DNA from: Allomesorhizobium sp043769475
GTDB lineage: Bacteria; Pseudomonadota; Alphaproteobacteria; Rhizobiales; Rhizobiaceae
Direction of reading: 5' to 3'
Assembly (NCBI RefSeq): GCF_043769475.1
Contig: NZ_CP171729.1
Location: forward strand, 5,146,001-5,210,000
Length of the DNA: 64,000 bases
In this document: one piece after another, positions 33,797-43,278 of the stretch
Layout: the number at the start of each line of letters is the position of its first letter
Position numbering within the stretch: the stretch's first letter is position 1
The notes under the pieces: model-generated
Told to the model about the DNA's origin: nothing
Database searches by the model: none
What the model saw: only the letters and a program-made list of their open reading frames with translations
Made by a program: the position numbers and the translations under genes

Positions 33797-34867
33797 ATGA
33801 CGAAGCCGCTGCTGGACCAGAATCTGCAATCGCTCGACATGCGCTCGCGCGAGATCTTCCGGCGCATTGTCGATTCCTATCTGCTCGATGGCGAGCCCGT
33901 CGGTTCGCGCAACCTGTCGCGCATGCTGCCCTCGTCGCTTTCGCCGGCCACCGTGCGCAATGTGATGAGCGATCTCGAGCATCTAGGCCTCGTCTATTCA
34001 CCGCATATTTCGGCCGGCCGTCTTCCGACGCAGAAAGGGCTGCGCTTCTTCGTCGATGCCTTCATGGAACTTGGCGACCTGTCGGACGAAGAGCGACGCT
34101 CCATCGAGGCGCAGCTCAAGGCATCCGGCAGCGGGGCTACGCTGGAACACATGCTGACCGAGGCCAGCCAGATGCTGTCGGGCATGTCGCGCGGCGCCGG
34201 CCTCGTACTCGCCGCCAAGAATGAGGTTCCGCTGAAGCATATCGAATTCATCCAGCTCGAGCCTGAGCGCGCTTTGGCTGTCATGGTCACGCAGAACGGC
34301 GACGTCGAGAACCGCGTGGTCGAACTGCCGGCCGGCGTCACCAACTCGCAGCTTCACGAAGCATCGAATTTCCTCAACGCCCATATACGCGGCCGCACGC
34401 TTGCCGAGGCCCGGGTGGAGATCGCGCGTCTCAAGGAGGAGACAAAGGCCGCCTTGGACACGCTATCGCAGGATCTGGTGGAAAAGGGCCTTGCCGTCTG
34501 GGCCGGTTCCGAAAGCGGGCTGCCGTCGCGGCTGATCGTGCGCGGTCGCGCCAATCTGCTGGAAAACGTAACCGCCCAAGCCGACCTCGAACTGCTCCGG
34601 CATCTTTTCGAGGATCTTGAGACCAAGGAGGGCATGGTCCAGCTTCTCGACCTCGCGGAGGCAGGTTCCGGCGTGCGCATCTTCATCGGCTCGGAAAACA
34701 AGCTGTTTTCGCTGTCCGGCTCGTCGCTGGTGGTGGCGCCGTACCGCGACAAGGACGCGCGCGTCGTCGGCGCGCTCGGCGTCATCGGCCCGACCAGGTT
34801 GAACTATGCCCGCATCGTGCCGATGGTCGACTACACCGCCCAGCTCATCTCGCGCATGCTTCGCTGA
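33797..34867 (+). CDS. hrcA: Heat-inducible transcription repressor HrcA
   Basis: A 356-residue repressor of heat-shock (groE) genes. The N-terminal winged helix (LSRMLPSSLSPATVRNVMSDLEHLGL) is followed by the GAF-like and dimerisation domains (TQNGDVENRVVELP, IFIGSEN). GGAGG precedes the ATG. A plausible promoter is TTGTGT at 33747, 16 bases, TATATC. No CIRCE element is seen near it, and grpE is not the next gene here. Confidence 0.94.
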   Translation: MTKPLLDQNLQSLDMRSREIFRRIVDSYLLDGEPVGSRNLSRMLPSSLSPATVRNVMSDLEHLGLVYSPHISAGRLPTQKGLRFFVDAFMELGDLSDEERRSIEAQLKASGSGATLEHMLTEASQMLSGMSRGAGLVLAAKNEVPLKHIEFIQLEPERALAVMVTQNGDVENRVVELPAGVTNSQLHEASNFLNAHIRGRTLAEARVEIARLKEETKAALDTLSQDLVEKGLAVWAGSESGLPSRLIVRGRANLLENVTAQADLELLRHLFEDLETKEGMVQLLDLAEAGSGVRIFIGSENKLFSLSGSSLVVAPYRDKDARVVGALGVIGPTRLNYARIVPMVDYTAQLISRMLR

Positions 34868-34904
34868 TGCCGACGCAGGCAGATCCTTATTCGGAGGTTA
34901 CGAG

Positions 34905-35090
34905 GTGGGCGGTTTGTACGGCTTTATGCTAGCAGCCATTCTTGGCTTGGGCCTTGTTGCGGTAGGGTTGGTACTGATCGTTCGAGGTTCGATGAAAAAG
35001 GACCACCGACGGGTCCAACGCTCGTCCTATTGGTTCGCGGGAGGCGCCGGCGTCCTGTTGGTGGCTTTGATTCTGACGTTCAGCGCCTAA
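34905..35090 (+). CDS. Small two-helix membrane protein (61 aa)
   Basis: Starts at GTG 34905 with GGAGG eight bases upstream. The product VGGLYGFMLAAILGLGLVAV continues to a basic loop (RGSMKKDHRRVQRSS) and a second hydrophobic helix (WFAGGAGVLLVALILTF). Topology is probably N-out/C-out with a cytoplasmic basic loop. No known family; it follows hrcA by 37 bases and may be cotranscribed. Confidence 0.6.
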   Translation: MGGLYGFMLAAILGLGLVAVGLVLIVRGSMKKDHRRVQRSSYWFAGGAGVLLVALILTFSA

Positions 35091-35186
35091 GATTAGCTTG
35101 TCTCCCGCTTCGCTGAACAGGCCGCCTGTGGCGGCGGCGCGGCATCTGGTGTAGGGTTACGGTTGGAGTAAATGGGGGAACCCGCC

Positions 35187-35384
35187 ATGGCGCTCGAACA
35201 GATCAAGGCCCAGATCAGCCTGCTTTTGGAAGGGATGATCAACCAGCCCGAGGATGAGCGTGAAATCCATGAGCAATTGCGTGAAAAGCTCAACGAGCTG
35301 CGCGCCATGGGCATGCCGCTGCCGGCCGACCTCGTGGCGCTCGAAAAGCGCCTCGACGACGGCCTTTACGCCGGCGGCAACTGA
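35187..35384 (+). CDS. Small conserved hypothetical protein (65 aa)
   Basis: A 65-residue helical protein, MALEQIKAQISLLLEGMINQ, ending DLVALEKRLDDGLYAGGN. I chose ATG 35187, preceded by GGGGGA at seven bases; ATG 35172 is also in frame and has GGAG but at very short spacing. Similar short acidic helical proteins occur in many rhizobia. Function unknown. Confidence 0.65.
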   Translation: MALEQIKAQISLLLEGMINQPEDEREIHEQLREKLNELRAMGMPLPADLVALEKRLDDGLYAGGN

Positions 35385-35525
35385 GCAGATCGCGTTTCGC
35401 CATTGATGATCGGCGTTGACGGCAGGCGAGGTTCGGCTGCGCCAAGCCAAGAGCGCCGCTGCCGTATTCTCTTGGCGGAACGCCTGTGCCATAGAGGCGC
35501 GCGATAACCGAAGGTATCTTCTTCC

Positions 35526-36143
35526 ATGACCCTTGCCGGCTTTCTCGCCTACAGCGCCGCACTCGCAATCGCAGCCGCCATTCCGGGACCGGGTGTCACC
35601 GCCCTTGTCGCCCGGGCGCTCGGTTCGGGCTTCCGTTCCGCGCTCGCAATGTCGTTCGGGCTGGTCGTCGGCGACCTGACTTATCTCACCGCGGTGGTGC
35701 TCGGCCTGGCGCTGGTCGCGCAGACCTTCGGCGCCGTGTTCCTGGTCATCAAATGGCTTGGCGTCGCCTATCTCTCCTGGCTGGCATGGAGCTTCTGGAA
35801 GAGCGGCATCACGCCGGAAACGGTCGAGGCGCGGAAGGGCAAGGGCGGACTTTTCGCGAGCTTCCTCGCCGGACTCACCGTCACGCTCGGCAACCCCAAG
35901 ACGATGATCTTCTATCTGGCGCTGACGCCGACGCTGGTCGACTTGAGGACCATCACCTTCGCCGATTACGCGATACTGGCCGGGTTGACCGTGGTCGTGC
36001 TGCTCGTTGTGCTCGTGCCTTATCTGGCGCTTGCTGCCAAGGCGCGCTGGTTCCTGAAGACGCCGCGCGCGCTGAAGGCGCTCAACCGCACCGCGGCCGC
36101 GTTCATGGCCGGCGCTGCGCTCGCCATCGCTTCGCGCCAGTAG
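35526..36143 (+). CDS. LysE-family amino acid/metabolite exporter
   Basis: A 205-residue inner-membrane protein with about six hydrophobic helices. The LysE/RhtB signature is visible in PGPGVTALVARALGSGFRSAL (residues 20-40) and GNPKTMIFYLALTP near residue 122. It exports an amino acid or similar small metabolite. It is upstream of cysK but separated by 143 bases. Confidence 0.9.
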   Translation: MTLAGFLAYSAALAIAAAIPGPGVTALVARALGSGFRSALAMSFGLVVGDLTYLTAVVLGLALVAQTFGAVFLVIKWLGVAYLSWLAWSFWKSGITPETVEARKGKGGLFASFLAGLTVTLGNPKTMIFYLALTPTLVDLRTITFADYAILAGLTVVVLLVVLVPYLALAAKARWFLKTPRALKALNRTAAAFMAGAALAIASRQ

Positions 36144-36286
36144 CGGGATAGGCAGCTAATCCATTCTCCGGAATCGGGGCGGGCGGGAATACTTTTCCGC
36201 AGAACTTGCGGCTTAGGTACTTCGGCCACTCGGATTTTGCAGGGCGCAGGGATATCCTGAATTCGAATGCAGTGGGAGCGAAATCG

Positions 36287-37267
36287 ATGAACAAGCCGGC
36301 CACCCCGACGCGCGTACCCGGCCGCGGGCGCGTCTTCAACTCGATCACCGAAACGATCGGAGATACGCCGCTGGTCAGGCTGGACAAGTTTGCGAAGGAA
36401 AAGGGCATCGTCGCCAACCTCCTAGCCAAGCTCGAATTCTTCAACCCGATCGCCAGCGTCAAGGACCGCATTGGCGTCTCGATGATCGAGGCGCTGGAAG
36501 CCGCCGGCACGATCTCCCCCGGCAGGAACACGCTGATTGAGCCGACATCGGGCAATACCGGCATCGCGCTGGCCTTCGCCGCCGCCGCCAAGGGCTACAA
36601 GCTGATCCTGACCATGCCCGAAACCATGTCCGTCGAGCGCCGCAAAATGCTGGCGCTGCTCGGCGCCGAGCTGGTGCTGACCGAGGGCCCGAAGGGCATG
36701 AAGGGCGCGATCGCCAAGGCCGAGGAACTGGTCCAGACCATCCCCGGCGCGGTTATACCGCAGCAGTTCGAGAACCCGGCCAATCCCGAGATCCATCGCA
36801 CGACCACCGCCGAGGAGATCTGGAACGATACGCAAGGGTCCGTCGACATCTTCATCTCCGGCATCGGAACCGGCGGCACCATCACCGGCGTCGGCCAGGT
36901 CATCAAGAAGCGCAAGCCATCGCTGCAAGTCGTCGCCGTCGAGCCGGAAGCCTCGCCGGTGCTTTCGGGCGGTCAGCCCGGCCCGCACAAGATTCAGGGC
37001 ATCGGCGCTGGCTTCGCGCCGAAAATCCTCGACACGACCATCTATGACGAGATCGTCCAGGTCTCCAACGAGGATGCAGTCGCCAATGCCCGCCTCGTCG
37101 CGCGGCTGGAAGGCGTGCCGGTCGGCATCTCGTCGGGCGCAGCACTCCAGGCCGCGATCGTCGTCGGCTCGCGGCCCGAAAACGCCGGCAAGGACATGGT
37201 GGTGGTCATCCCGTCCTTCGCCGAACGCTACCTCTCGACGATCCTGTTCGAGGGGCTGGGCAGTTAG
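36287..37267 (+). CDS. cysK: Cysteine synthase A
   Basis: A 326-residue O-acetylserine sulfhydrylase making cysteine from O-acetylserine and sulfide. The PLP lysine is Lys59 in NPIASVKDRIG, with EPTSGNTGIAL (substrate loop) and GIGTGGTITGVG (PLP phosphate loop). The start MNKPATP at 36287 is preferred over the frame's upstream ATG at 36206, which falls in non-conserved sequence. Confidence 0.95.
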   Translation: MNKPATPTRVPGRGRVFNSITETIGDTPLVRLDKFAKEKGIVANLLAKLEFFNPIASVKDRIGVSMIEALEAAGTISPGRNTLIEPTSGNTGIALAFAAAAKGYKLILTMPETMSVERRKMLALLGAELVLTEGPKGMKGAIAKAEELVQTIPGAVIPQQFENPANPEIHRTTTAEEIWNDTQGSVDIFISGIGTGGTITGVGQVIKKRKPSLQVVAVEPEASPVLSGGQPGPHKIQGIGAGFAPKILDTTIYDEIVQVSNEDAVANARLVARLEGVPVGISSGAALQAAIVVGSRPENAGKDMVVVIPSFAERYLSTILFEGLGS

Positions 37268-37381
37268 GCATTCCAGCCAATAAACCCTTTGCATTTCCGT
37301 CCCAACCGCTAAAACAGTCACCCAGCCCGCGCCGCCGTCACGGCGGCGCGATCATGAAAAGACTGTCCCGGGAGGAATTGC

Positions 37382-38341
37382 ATGCTCAACCTAAAAACCG
37401 GAATCCTTGCTGCCGGCGCGGTCGCGCTGTCGCTCGGGCTCAGTGCCGTGTCCGTCAAGGCGCAGGAATTCATCAATGTGCTCACCGGCGGCACCTCCGG
37501 CGTCTATTATCCGCTCGGCGTTGCCCTGTCGGAAATCTACGGCAAGGGCATCGAGGGTGCGCGCACGCAGGTCCAGGCCACCAAGGCATCGGTCGAGAAC
37601 CTCAACCTCCTGCAGCAGGGCAAGGGCGAGATCGCGTTCGCGCTCGGCGATTCCGTCAAGCTCGCCGCTGAAGGCAACACCGAGGCCGGCTTCCCCGGCA
37701 AGCTCGACAAATTGCGCGGCATCGCCGCCATCTATCCCAATTACATCCAGATCGTCGCCAGCCAGGAATCCGGCATCAAGACGCTGGCCGACCTGAAGGG
37801 CAAGAGCCTGTCGGTCGGCGCCCCGGCGTCGGGCACCGAGCTCAACGCCCGCGCCATTTTCGCCGCCGCCGGCATGAAATACGAGGATCTCGGCAAGGTC
37901 GAATATCTGCCCTTCGCCGAATCGGTCGAACTCATCAAGAACCGCCAGCTCGACGCGACGCTGCAGTCGGCCGGCCTCGGCGTAGCCTCGATCCGAGATC
38001 TCGCCACATCGCTGCCCATCAATGTCGTCGCCGTGCCCAAGGCGGACGTGGAAAAGATCGGCTCGCCCTACATGTCGGTCGTCATCCCGGCCGGCACCTA
38101 TGACGGCCAGACAGCCGATGTCGAAACCGCCGCGGTCGGCAATTTCCTCGTCACCCATGACGGCGTATCCGACGAGACCGCCTACCAGATGACCAAGCTG
38201 CTGTTCGAAAGCCTCGACCAGTTGACCGCCGCCCACGCCGCCGCCAAGGCGATCGACCCGGCCAAGGCGCTCGACGGCATGCCGGTCCCGCTGCATCCGG
38301 GCGCCGAGCGCTACTACAAGGAAGCCGGCCTGCTGAAGTAA
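37382..38341 (+). CDS. TAXI-family TRAP transporter solute-binding protein
   Basis: A 319-residue periplasmic binding protein with a cleavable signal peptide (about residues 1-28, LSAVSVKAQE). The TAXI-TRAP core FINVLTGGTSGVYYPLGVAL follows directly. The ligand is unknown; family members bind dicarboxylates, glutamate or related compounds. GGGAGG lies upstream of the ATG. The fused TRAP permease gene follows after a repeat-filled 246-base spacer. Confidence 0.93.
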   Translation: MLNLKTGILAAGAVALSLGLSAVSVKAQEFINVLTGGTSGVYYPLGVALSEIYGKGIEGARTQVQATKASVENLNLLQQGKGEIAFALGDSVKLAAEGNTEAGFPGKLDKLRGIAAIYPNYIQIVASQESGIKTLADLKGKSLSVGAPASGTELNARAIFAAAGMKYEDLGKVEYLPFAESVELIKNRQLDATLQSAGLGVASIRDLATSLPINVVAVPKADVEKIGSPYMSVVIPAGTYDGQTADVETAAVGNFLVTHDGVSDETAYQMTKLLFESLDQLTAAHAAAKAIDPAKALDGMPVPLHPGAERYYKEAGLLK

Positions 38342-38353
38342 GAGAGGCGCTGG

Positions 38354-38530
38354 CGCTGCCCCTCATCCGCCTGCCGGCACCTTCTCCCCGTGAACGGGGA
38401 GAAGGGAGATACTGCGCCGGTGAACGCTTATCCTGCTGCGCTGGAAATTGGCTTTCGCCATAGCTGAAGTCCCACCTTCTCCCCGTCCGTATACGGGGAG
38501 AAGGTGCCGTCAGGCGGATGAGGGGCAGCG
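38354..38530. repeat. Long inverted-repeat element between TRAP genes
   Basis: Outer arms of exactly 20 bases (CGCTGCCCCTCATCCGCCTG at 38354-38373, reverse complement at 38511-38530) enclose two internal hairpins built from CCTTCTCCCCG and CGGGGAGAAGG (about 38380-38405 and 38473-38505). It belongs to the same CCCTCTCCCC/GGGGAGAGG repeat style as the copies at 47842 and 63365. It could fold in mRNA and lower permease expression relative to the binding protein. Confidence 0.8.
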
Positions 38531-38587
38531 CAAAGCCTGCCGGAATGGAATGCCCCGGACGATTCAGCTGAGCCTCGGATACCCGCA

Positions 38588-40696
38588 ATGACTAACGCCC
38601 ATCCCAAAACCCCGACCATACTCTCCCCATCCGTGGAAGAACCCATCGAAGGGCTGCCACCGGGCTTCGGCGAAGGCGTAGCGGGCCGCATCGCCTTCTG
38701 GATCGCCGTCTCCTTCTCCGCCTTCCAGCTCTATACCGCCGCCTACGGCAATTTGCCGAGCCAGGTGGTGCGCGCCATGCATGTCGGCTTCCTGCTGCTG
38801 CTCGGCTTCGCGTTGCTTGCCACGCTCCGCGCCAGGACGCCTGTCGGCAAAGCCTGGTTCTGGACGCTTGCCATCCTTGGGTTCCTCACGGGCATCTACA
38901 ACTGGGTGTTCTATGACGACATCATCCAGCGGTCCGGTTTCCTCACCACTACCGATCTCGTTGTCGGCGCGGTGCTGATCGTGCTGGTCTTCGAAGCCGC
39001 GCGCCGCATCATGGGCCTGCCGCTCGCCGTCATCGCCGGCCTGTTCCTCGCCTACTGTTTCTTCGGCAATTACCTCCCGGCGCCCTTCATCCATCGCGGC
39101 TATGATTTCGCGCAGATCGTCGAACATTTCGGCTTCGGCACCGAAGGCATATACGGCACGCCGGTCTATGTGTCGGCAGCCTATATCTTCATCTTCGTTG
39201 TCTTCGCCGCATTCCTCGAACGCGCCGGCATGATCGCGCTGTTCAACGATTTCGCGCTCGGCCTGGTCGGTTCGTGGCGCGGCGGCCCGGCACAGGTCTG
39301 CGTGCTCTCCTCGGCGCTGATGGGCACCATTTCCGGTTCCGGCGTCGCCAATGTCGTGGCTTCGGGCCAGTTCACCATTCCGTTGATGAAGAAGTTCGGC
39401 TTCCGCTCCGCCTTCGCCGGAGGGGTCGAGGCGACCTCGTCGATGGGCGGCCAGATCATGCCGCCGGTCATGGGTGCCGTCGCCTTCATCATGGCCGAGA
39501 CGCTGAACCTCCCCTATGCCGACATCGTCAAGGCGGCGATCATCCCAGCCGCGCTTTATTTCGGCGCCTGCTTCTGGATGGTGCATCTCGAATCCGGCAA
39601 GTTCGGCCTGCAGGGCATGGACAAGGCCTCGCTTCCCAACCCGTGGGACGCGGTGAAGCTGCATTGGCCACTGGTATTGCCGCTGGCAGCCCTCGTTTAC
39701 CTGCTGTTTGCCGGCTACACGCCGATCTTTGCCGGCACGATGGGCCTGGCGCTGACCATCGTGCTCATCCTCGGAACGCCGCTCGCGGCGCTCATTGGCC
39801 CCTTCGCCTTCCGCGTCGTGTTCTGGGTCGCGCTCGGCCTGGCTGCCGCATCCTTCATGAGATACGGCGTCGATATTCTGGCGCTGGTCATCGGCGCGCT
39901 GGTCGCCGCCTGCCTGTTTTTCAAGGGCGGCCGCGAAACGCTCATCATCTGCATCGAATCGCTCGCCGAAGGCGCCAAGAACGCGCTGCCGGTCGGCATC
40001 GCCTGCGCCATCGTCGGCATAGTCATCGGCACGCTCACCTTGACCGGCATCGCCTCGACCTTCATCGGCGCCATCATCGCCATCGGCCAGAACAACCTGT
40101 TCCTGTCGCTGGTGCTGACCATGCTGACCTGCCTGGTCCTCGGCATGGGCATCCCGACCATCCCCAACTACATCATCACCTCCTCGCTCGCCGGCCCGGC
40201 GCTGCTCGAACTCGGCGTGCCGCTGCTGGTCAGCCACATGTTCGTCTTCTATTTCGGTATCATGGCCGACCTGACGCCGCCCGTGGCGCTCGCCGCTTTC
40301 GCCGCAGCGCCCATGGCCAAGACGTCGGGCATGAAGATCGCCATGCAGGCTTCGAAACTCGCCGTCGCCGGCTTCGTGGTGCCGTTCATGGCCGTCTACA
40401 CGCCGGCCCTGATGCTGCAGGACGCCGGACCGATGGCCGCGAGCTACGGCTATCCGGTCGAGGTTTTCTACATCGTCTTCAAAGCCTGCCTCGCGATCGG
40501 TCTGTGGGGCGCCGCCGTGGTCGGTTTCCTGTTTGCCCGCATGGTCGCCTGGGAGAGGTTGCTCGCCACCGCCGCCGCCTTCAGCCTCGTGCTCGCCTTG
40601 CCCTACACGGACGAACTCGGCTTCGCGCTCGCGGCAATCGTCATCGGCCTGCACTGGTGGCGCAACCGAAGCCGCACCGCCGGCGCCCTGCCGTGA
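38588..40696 (+). CDS. TRAP transporter fused permease (DctQM-type)
   Basis: A 702-residue polytopic protein joining the small (DctQ-like, first about 180 residues) and large (DctM-like) membrane subunits, as is standard for TAXI systems. DctM motifs are visible in GGVEATSSMGGQIMPPVMGA (near residue 280) and LGMGIPTIPNYI. Uptake is ion-driven and relies on the binding protein at 37382. Its stop overlaps the DUF1850 start (GTGA). Confidence 0.95.
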   Translation: MTNAHPKTPTILSPSVEEPIEGLPPGFGEGVAGRIAFWIAVSFSAFQLYTAAYGNLPSQVVRAMHVGFLLLLGFALLATLRARTPVGKAWFWTLAILGFLTGIYNWVFYDDIIQRSGFLTTTDLVVGAVLIVLVFEAARRIMGLPLAVIAGLFLAYCFFGNYLPAPFIHRGYDFAQIVEHFGFGTEGIYGTPVYVSAAYIFIFVVFAAFLERAGMIALFNDFALGLVGSWRGGPAQVCVLSSALMGTISGSGVANVVASGQFTIPLMKKFGFRSAFAGGVEATSSMGGQIMPPVMGAVAFIMAETLNLPYADIVKAAIIPAALYFGACFWMVHLESGKFGLQGMDKASLPNPWDAVKLHWPLVLPLAALVYLLFAGYTPIFAGTMGLALTIVLILGTPLAALIGPFAFRVVFWVALGLAAASFMRYGVDILALVIGALVAACLFFKGGRETLIICIESLAEGAKNALPVGIACAIVGIVIGTLTLTGIASTFIGAIIAIGQNNLFLSLVLTMLTCLVLGMGIPTIPNYIITSSLAGPALLELGVPLLVSHMFVFYFGIMADLTPPVALAAFAAAPMAKTSGMKIAMQASKLAVAGFVVPFMAVYTPALMLQDAGPMAASYGYPVEVFYIVFKACLAIGLWGAAVVGFLFARMVAWERLLATAAAFSLVLALPYTDELGFALAAIVIGLHWWRNRSRTAGALP

Positions 40697-41076
40697 GCCT
40701 CTGCGTCTTCGCGGCCGGCAAGACGATCACCCTCGCCGCGACGGCGTTCACGCTCTCCTGGACCCATTCGGTCGAGAAGACCCGCTGGGAGGAGGACTGG
40801 CGCATCACCCCCGCCGGCCTCAAAATGGTCGAGGCGCGTATAAAGGGATCCGGCGCGGGCATGGAGCCGCCGCAGGATGCTCGTCTCGAGGACGGCTGGT
40901 GGGTCTATGTTCCGGAAATTCCGCCGAGGCCCGAAATCGTGCTTGCCGCCTCGGGCGCGACCGGCACCGGCTGGTCGCTTTGCGCGGCGGGCAGATGCAT
41001 CGAGCTCGGCGCGGCCGCCGGCGAGCCGGTGCAGCTCAAGCCGTGCGGGGAAGCCGGCTCCAGCCAACCGCGGTAG
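40693..41076 (+). CDS. DUF1850 protein linked to the TAXI-TRAP transporter
   Basis: A 127-residue DUF1850 protein, starting GTG at 40693 and coupled to the permease stop. Motifs are LSWTHSVEKTRWEEDWRI near residue 22 and GSGAGMEPP near residue 55, diagnostic of the family that accompanies TAXI-TRAP permeases. Function is unknown; it may help permease assembly or substrate coupling. Its last 172 bases overlap the 3' end of the convergent gene at 40905-42704. Confidence 0.88.
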   Translation: MSLCVFAAGKTITLAATAFTLSWTHSVEKTRWEEDWRITPAGLKMVEARIKGSGAGMEPPQDARLEDGWWVYVPEIPPRPEIVLAASGATGTGWSLCAAGRCIELGAAAGEPVQLKPCGEAGSSQPR

Positions 41077-42704
41077 CGCACGATCAGGCCGGCGAAAGGC
41101 ATCGAGATTTTAACGTCGAAGCGGAACCTGCCGTCCGCTCCCTCATGCTCGAAGGTTTCGCTCCTCGGCATCAGTGCGCGCGGCAGCGGAACGCCAAGGA
41201 CACGCCCGCTTTCGACGGGCCAAGCCACGCGGCCGCCCTCGGCGGAGAGCCTTAGCAGGAAGGAGAACGGCCCAAACCGTTCCCGGAGCATACTTGGCCC
41301 GTCATCCGGTTTTCGCGACAAATGCGAGACAAAGGATTTTACGCCAAAGCGTCGCGTCCACTTTTCGCCCGAGGCCGTCTTCTGCTTGGTCACGCTCACG
41401 GAAACGGCGGGCGCGGCAGGAGGGAAACCAAAAAGCGCGCCGATTAGACGAGCGGACAAACCAGCGCCGCGTTCCACCGAGGCCAAACCTTCGAAACGGT
41501 CGATGTCGTGGATTTCAGCGAGCCTGCGCCAGCTTTGCGGAAGCGCCGCGAATTCCACGGGCAGCACGCGCTCCAGCAGCGGCGTCGCCTGCTCGTCGCT
41601 GCGGCCGAACCGGATGCGAAACGGCGACAGGCCGGCTTCGATCTCGCTAAGGGTCAGCAACCCAACCGCTGGGCGGGCTCCAGCCGTCAGCCCGGAACCG
41701 CTCGCCAGCTTGAGCGCCAGAAGCAGCGCCGGTGTCGGCGGAACCTGCGGCCCGTCGCCTGCCTCGGCGATCAGCGTCCATCGTCGATCCACCGCCCGCC
41801 CCGCACTGTCGCGCCCGACTGCGTACACGACCATTCCGCCGCGGTCTGAGCCGAAACCTCCCAGCCATCCAGCCACTCGTCTAAGCAACCCGGCTAGGGG
41901 TCCGAGCGAGCCCGCGAGGCCAAAGCGGACTGGCAATGACAGAAGCCAGAGGCCGAGATGCATGACTTTCAATTCCAGCCCGGCGTGGAACAGAACCGAG
42001 CGTGCGCCGTAGCGTTCGGGAAAGAGGATGAGGTCGGGCGCGCCGATTGCGCTCGCCAGGCGGCCCTTCAACGGAGCAACTCCATCGGCTTCGAGCGCGA
42101 AACGCCGCAGATCGCCCCATGCCGTCATGTTCGTCCAGTTACCGCCTCGCCAGACGCGCAGCGGCCGTCCCGCCTGTTCGACGATGGCGCGCACGACCGA
42201 AAGACCGCGCGGCGCCTGGTTGCCGGGCAGGATCGCCGAGCCGACCAGCGAGACTGCCGCAAGCCCGTGCACCAGTTCGTCGAGCGCTGCAGCGGAAATC
42301 CCCGGGACGCTGCTCGCGCCGGAGATCACGGCGACGCCCGCCGCTTTCGCGCTATCATCAAGAGTGCCAATTCCGGCTACGAATGCGCCGTCGTCGGCGA
42401 GATCGAGATAATGCGCCTTCGCCGCAATCGCCGCTTCCGCGACCCGGTAGGGATTTTCACCATAGGCCTGAAACGGCCCGGCGGCGTCAACGACGATCGT
42501 CGGCCCGAGCCGCGCTATTTCGCCGAAGAGGTCGCCGTCGCGGTCGATCCGCACCGGCGTCCCACCTTTATGGTGGCAGTGAGCCGCTGCTTTTTCCAGC
42601 GAGCGCCCGCCGACAAGAACTTCGGCCTCGGTTTGCTGCACGAGCCGCTCGGTCAGCCTTCCTCCGAACGCCCCGTAGCCGCCGAGCACGAGGATCTTAG
42701 CCAA
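40905..42704 (-). CDS. Saccharopine dehydrogenase-like NAD(P)-binding protein with C-terminal DUF4166
   Basis: A 599-residue protein. The N-terminal Rossmann fold (ILVLGGYGAFGGRLTERLV) and saccharopine-dehydrogenase-like region (to about residue 370) are followed by a DUF4166 domain (about 395-552) ending near FAGLIVRYRGWLEP. The last 47 residues have no domain character and are read antisense through the DUF1850 gene, so the true 3' end may have lost its stop or carry a frameshift. It is coupled to the DCC gene upstream (8-base overlap). The pair is common in proteobacteria; a redox or lipid-related role is suspected only. Confidence 0.82.
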   Translation of the reverse strand: MAKILVLGGYGAFGGRLTERLVQQTEAEVLVGGRSLEKAAAHCHHKGGTPVRIDRDGDLFGEIARLGPTIVVDAAGPFQAYGENPYRVAEAAIAAKAHYLDLADDGAFVAGIGTLDDSAKAAGVAVISGASSVPGISAAALDELVHGLAAVSLVGSAILPGNQAPRGLSVVRAIVEQAGRPLRVWRGGNWTNMTAWGDLRRFALEADGVAPLKGRLASAIGAPDLILFPERYGARSVLFHAGLELKVMHLGLWLLSLPVRFGLAGSLGPLAGLLRRVAGWLGGFGSDRGGMVVYAVGRDSAGRAVDRRWTLIAEAGDGPQVPPTPALLLALKLASGSGLTAGARPAVGLLTLSEIEAGLSPFRIRFGRSDEQATPLLERVLPVEFAALPQSWRRLAEIHDIDRFEGLASVERGAGLSARLIGALFGFPPAAPAVSVSVTKQKTASGEKWTRRFGVKSFVSHLSRKPDDGPSMLRERFGPFSFLLRLSAEGGRVAWPVESGRVLGVPLPRALMPRSETFEHEGADGRFRFDVKISMPFAGLIVRYRGWLEPASPHGLSCTGSPAAAPSSMHLPAAQSDQPVPVAPEAASTISGLGGISGT

Positions 42705-43140
42705 TGATGCGCTCTCTCAAAGCGATGGAAGGTATCGCGCAACTCTCCTTTCGGCCGAACAGCGCATAGCGGTTGCGCGCTATGAGGCCGTAGAGCGCAT
42801 CGCGCAGCCGCCGCGGCAGCATGCGGAGCATTTTCGCCGAGCGCCGCCAGCCCACCGCGTCGAGCACGGCGATGAAGCCATCCATCCGCGTGTACGCGAT
42901 GCCGTCGATGATCACGAGATTGGTTTCGTAGACATCCGTCCGCAGGCCATGCCGCCGGTAAAGCGCCTCGCCGAACGGCGACTGGGCGGTGGTGAAGCGG
43001 AACCGCGCTTCCCGGTCGAGCCTGACGACGGTGCGGGCGAAGCCCGAACACAGAACGCATATGCCATCGAACACGATCAGCGGATGACTGCCGTCATATC
43101 CGGGCATGTGCTGGCGGGCGGGTAGAACGGCGTCTGCCAC
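42697..43140 (-). CDS. DCC-family (DUF393) thiol-disulfide oxidoreductase-like protein
   Basis: A 147-residue thioredoxin-like protein with the family motif FDGICVLCSGF, giving Cys28 and Cys31, and the C-terminal LYGLIARNRYALFG. The annotated start is GTG 43140; MPGYDG 11 codons later is an alternative. It overlaps the downstream saccharopine-dehydrogenase-like gene by eight bases, an arrangement that recurs with DUF4166 partners. Confidence 0.88.
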   Translation of the reverse strand: MADAVLPARQHMPGYDGSHPLIVFDGICVLCSGFARTVVRLDREARFRFTTAQSPFGEALYRRHGLRTDVYETNLVIIDGIAYTRMDGFIAVLDAVGWRRSAKMLRMLPRRLRDALYGLIARNRYALFGRKESCAIPSIALRERIIG

Positions 43141-43278
43141 TTGGCTCCAGCCTGGCTGTTGCGTCGGGAAATCCTACGACGCCGGATGGCAGTGGCAAAG
43201 AGGCTGCGATGTCGCGCCTACGCCGGCGGCGCGCGGCCGCCGGCGAGCCGGTTAGGCTCAACCGTGCGGCGACAGCGG

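Noticed and set aside
34806..34904. Upstream extension of the 61-residue membrane protein
   Set aside because: Overlaps the hrcA end and lacks coding character; GTG 34905 has a good ribosome site.
38564..40654. 696-codon minus-strand frame opposite the TRAP permease
   Set aside because: Antisense to a clearly conserved transporter; Asp/Gln/Arg-rich shadow.
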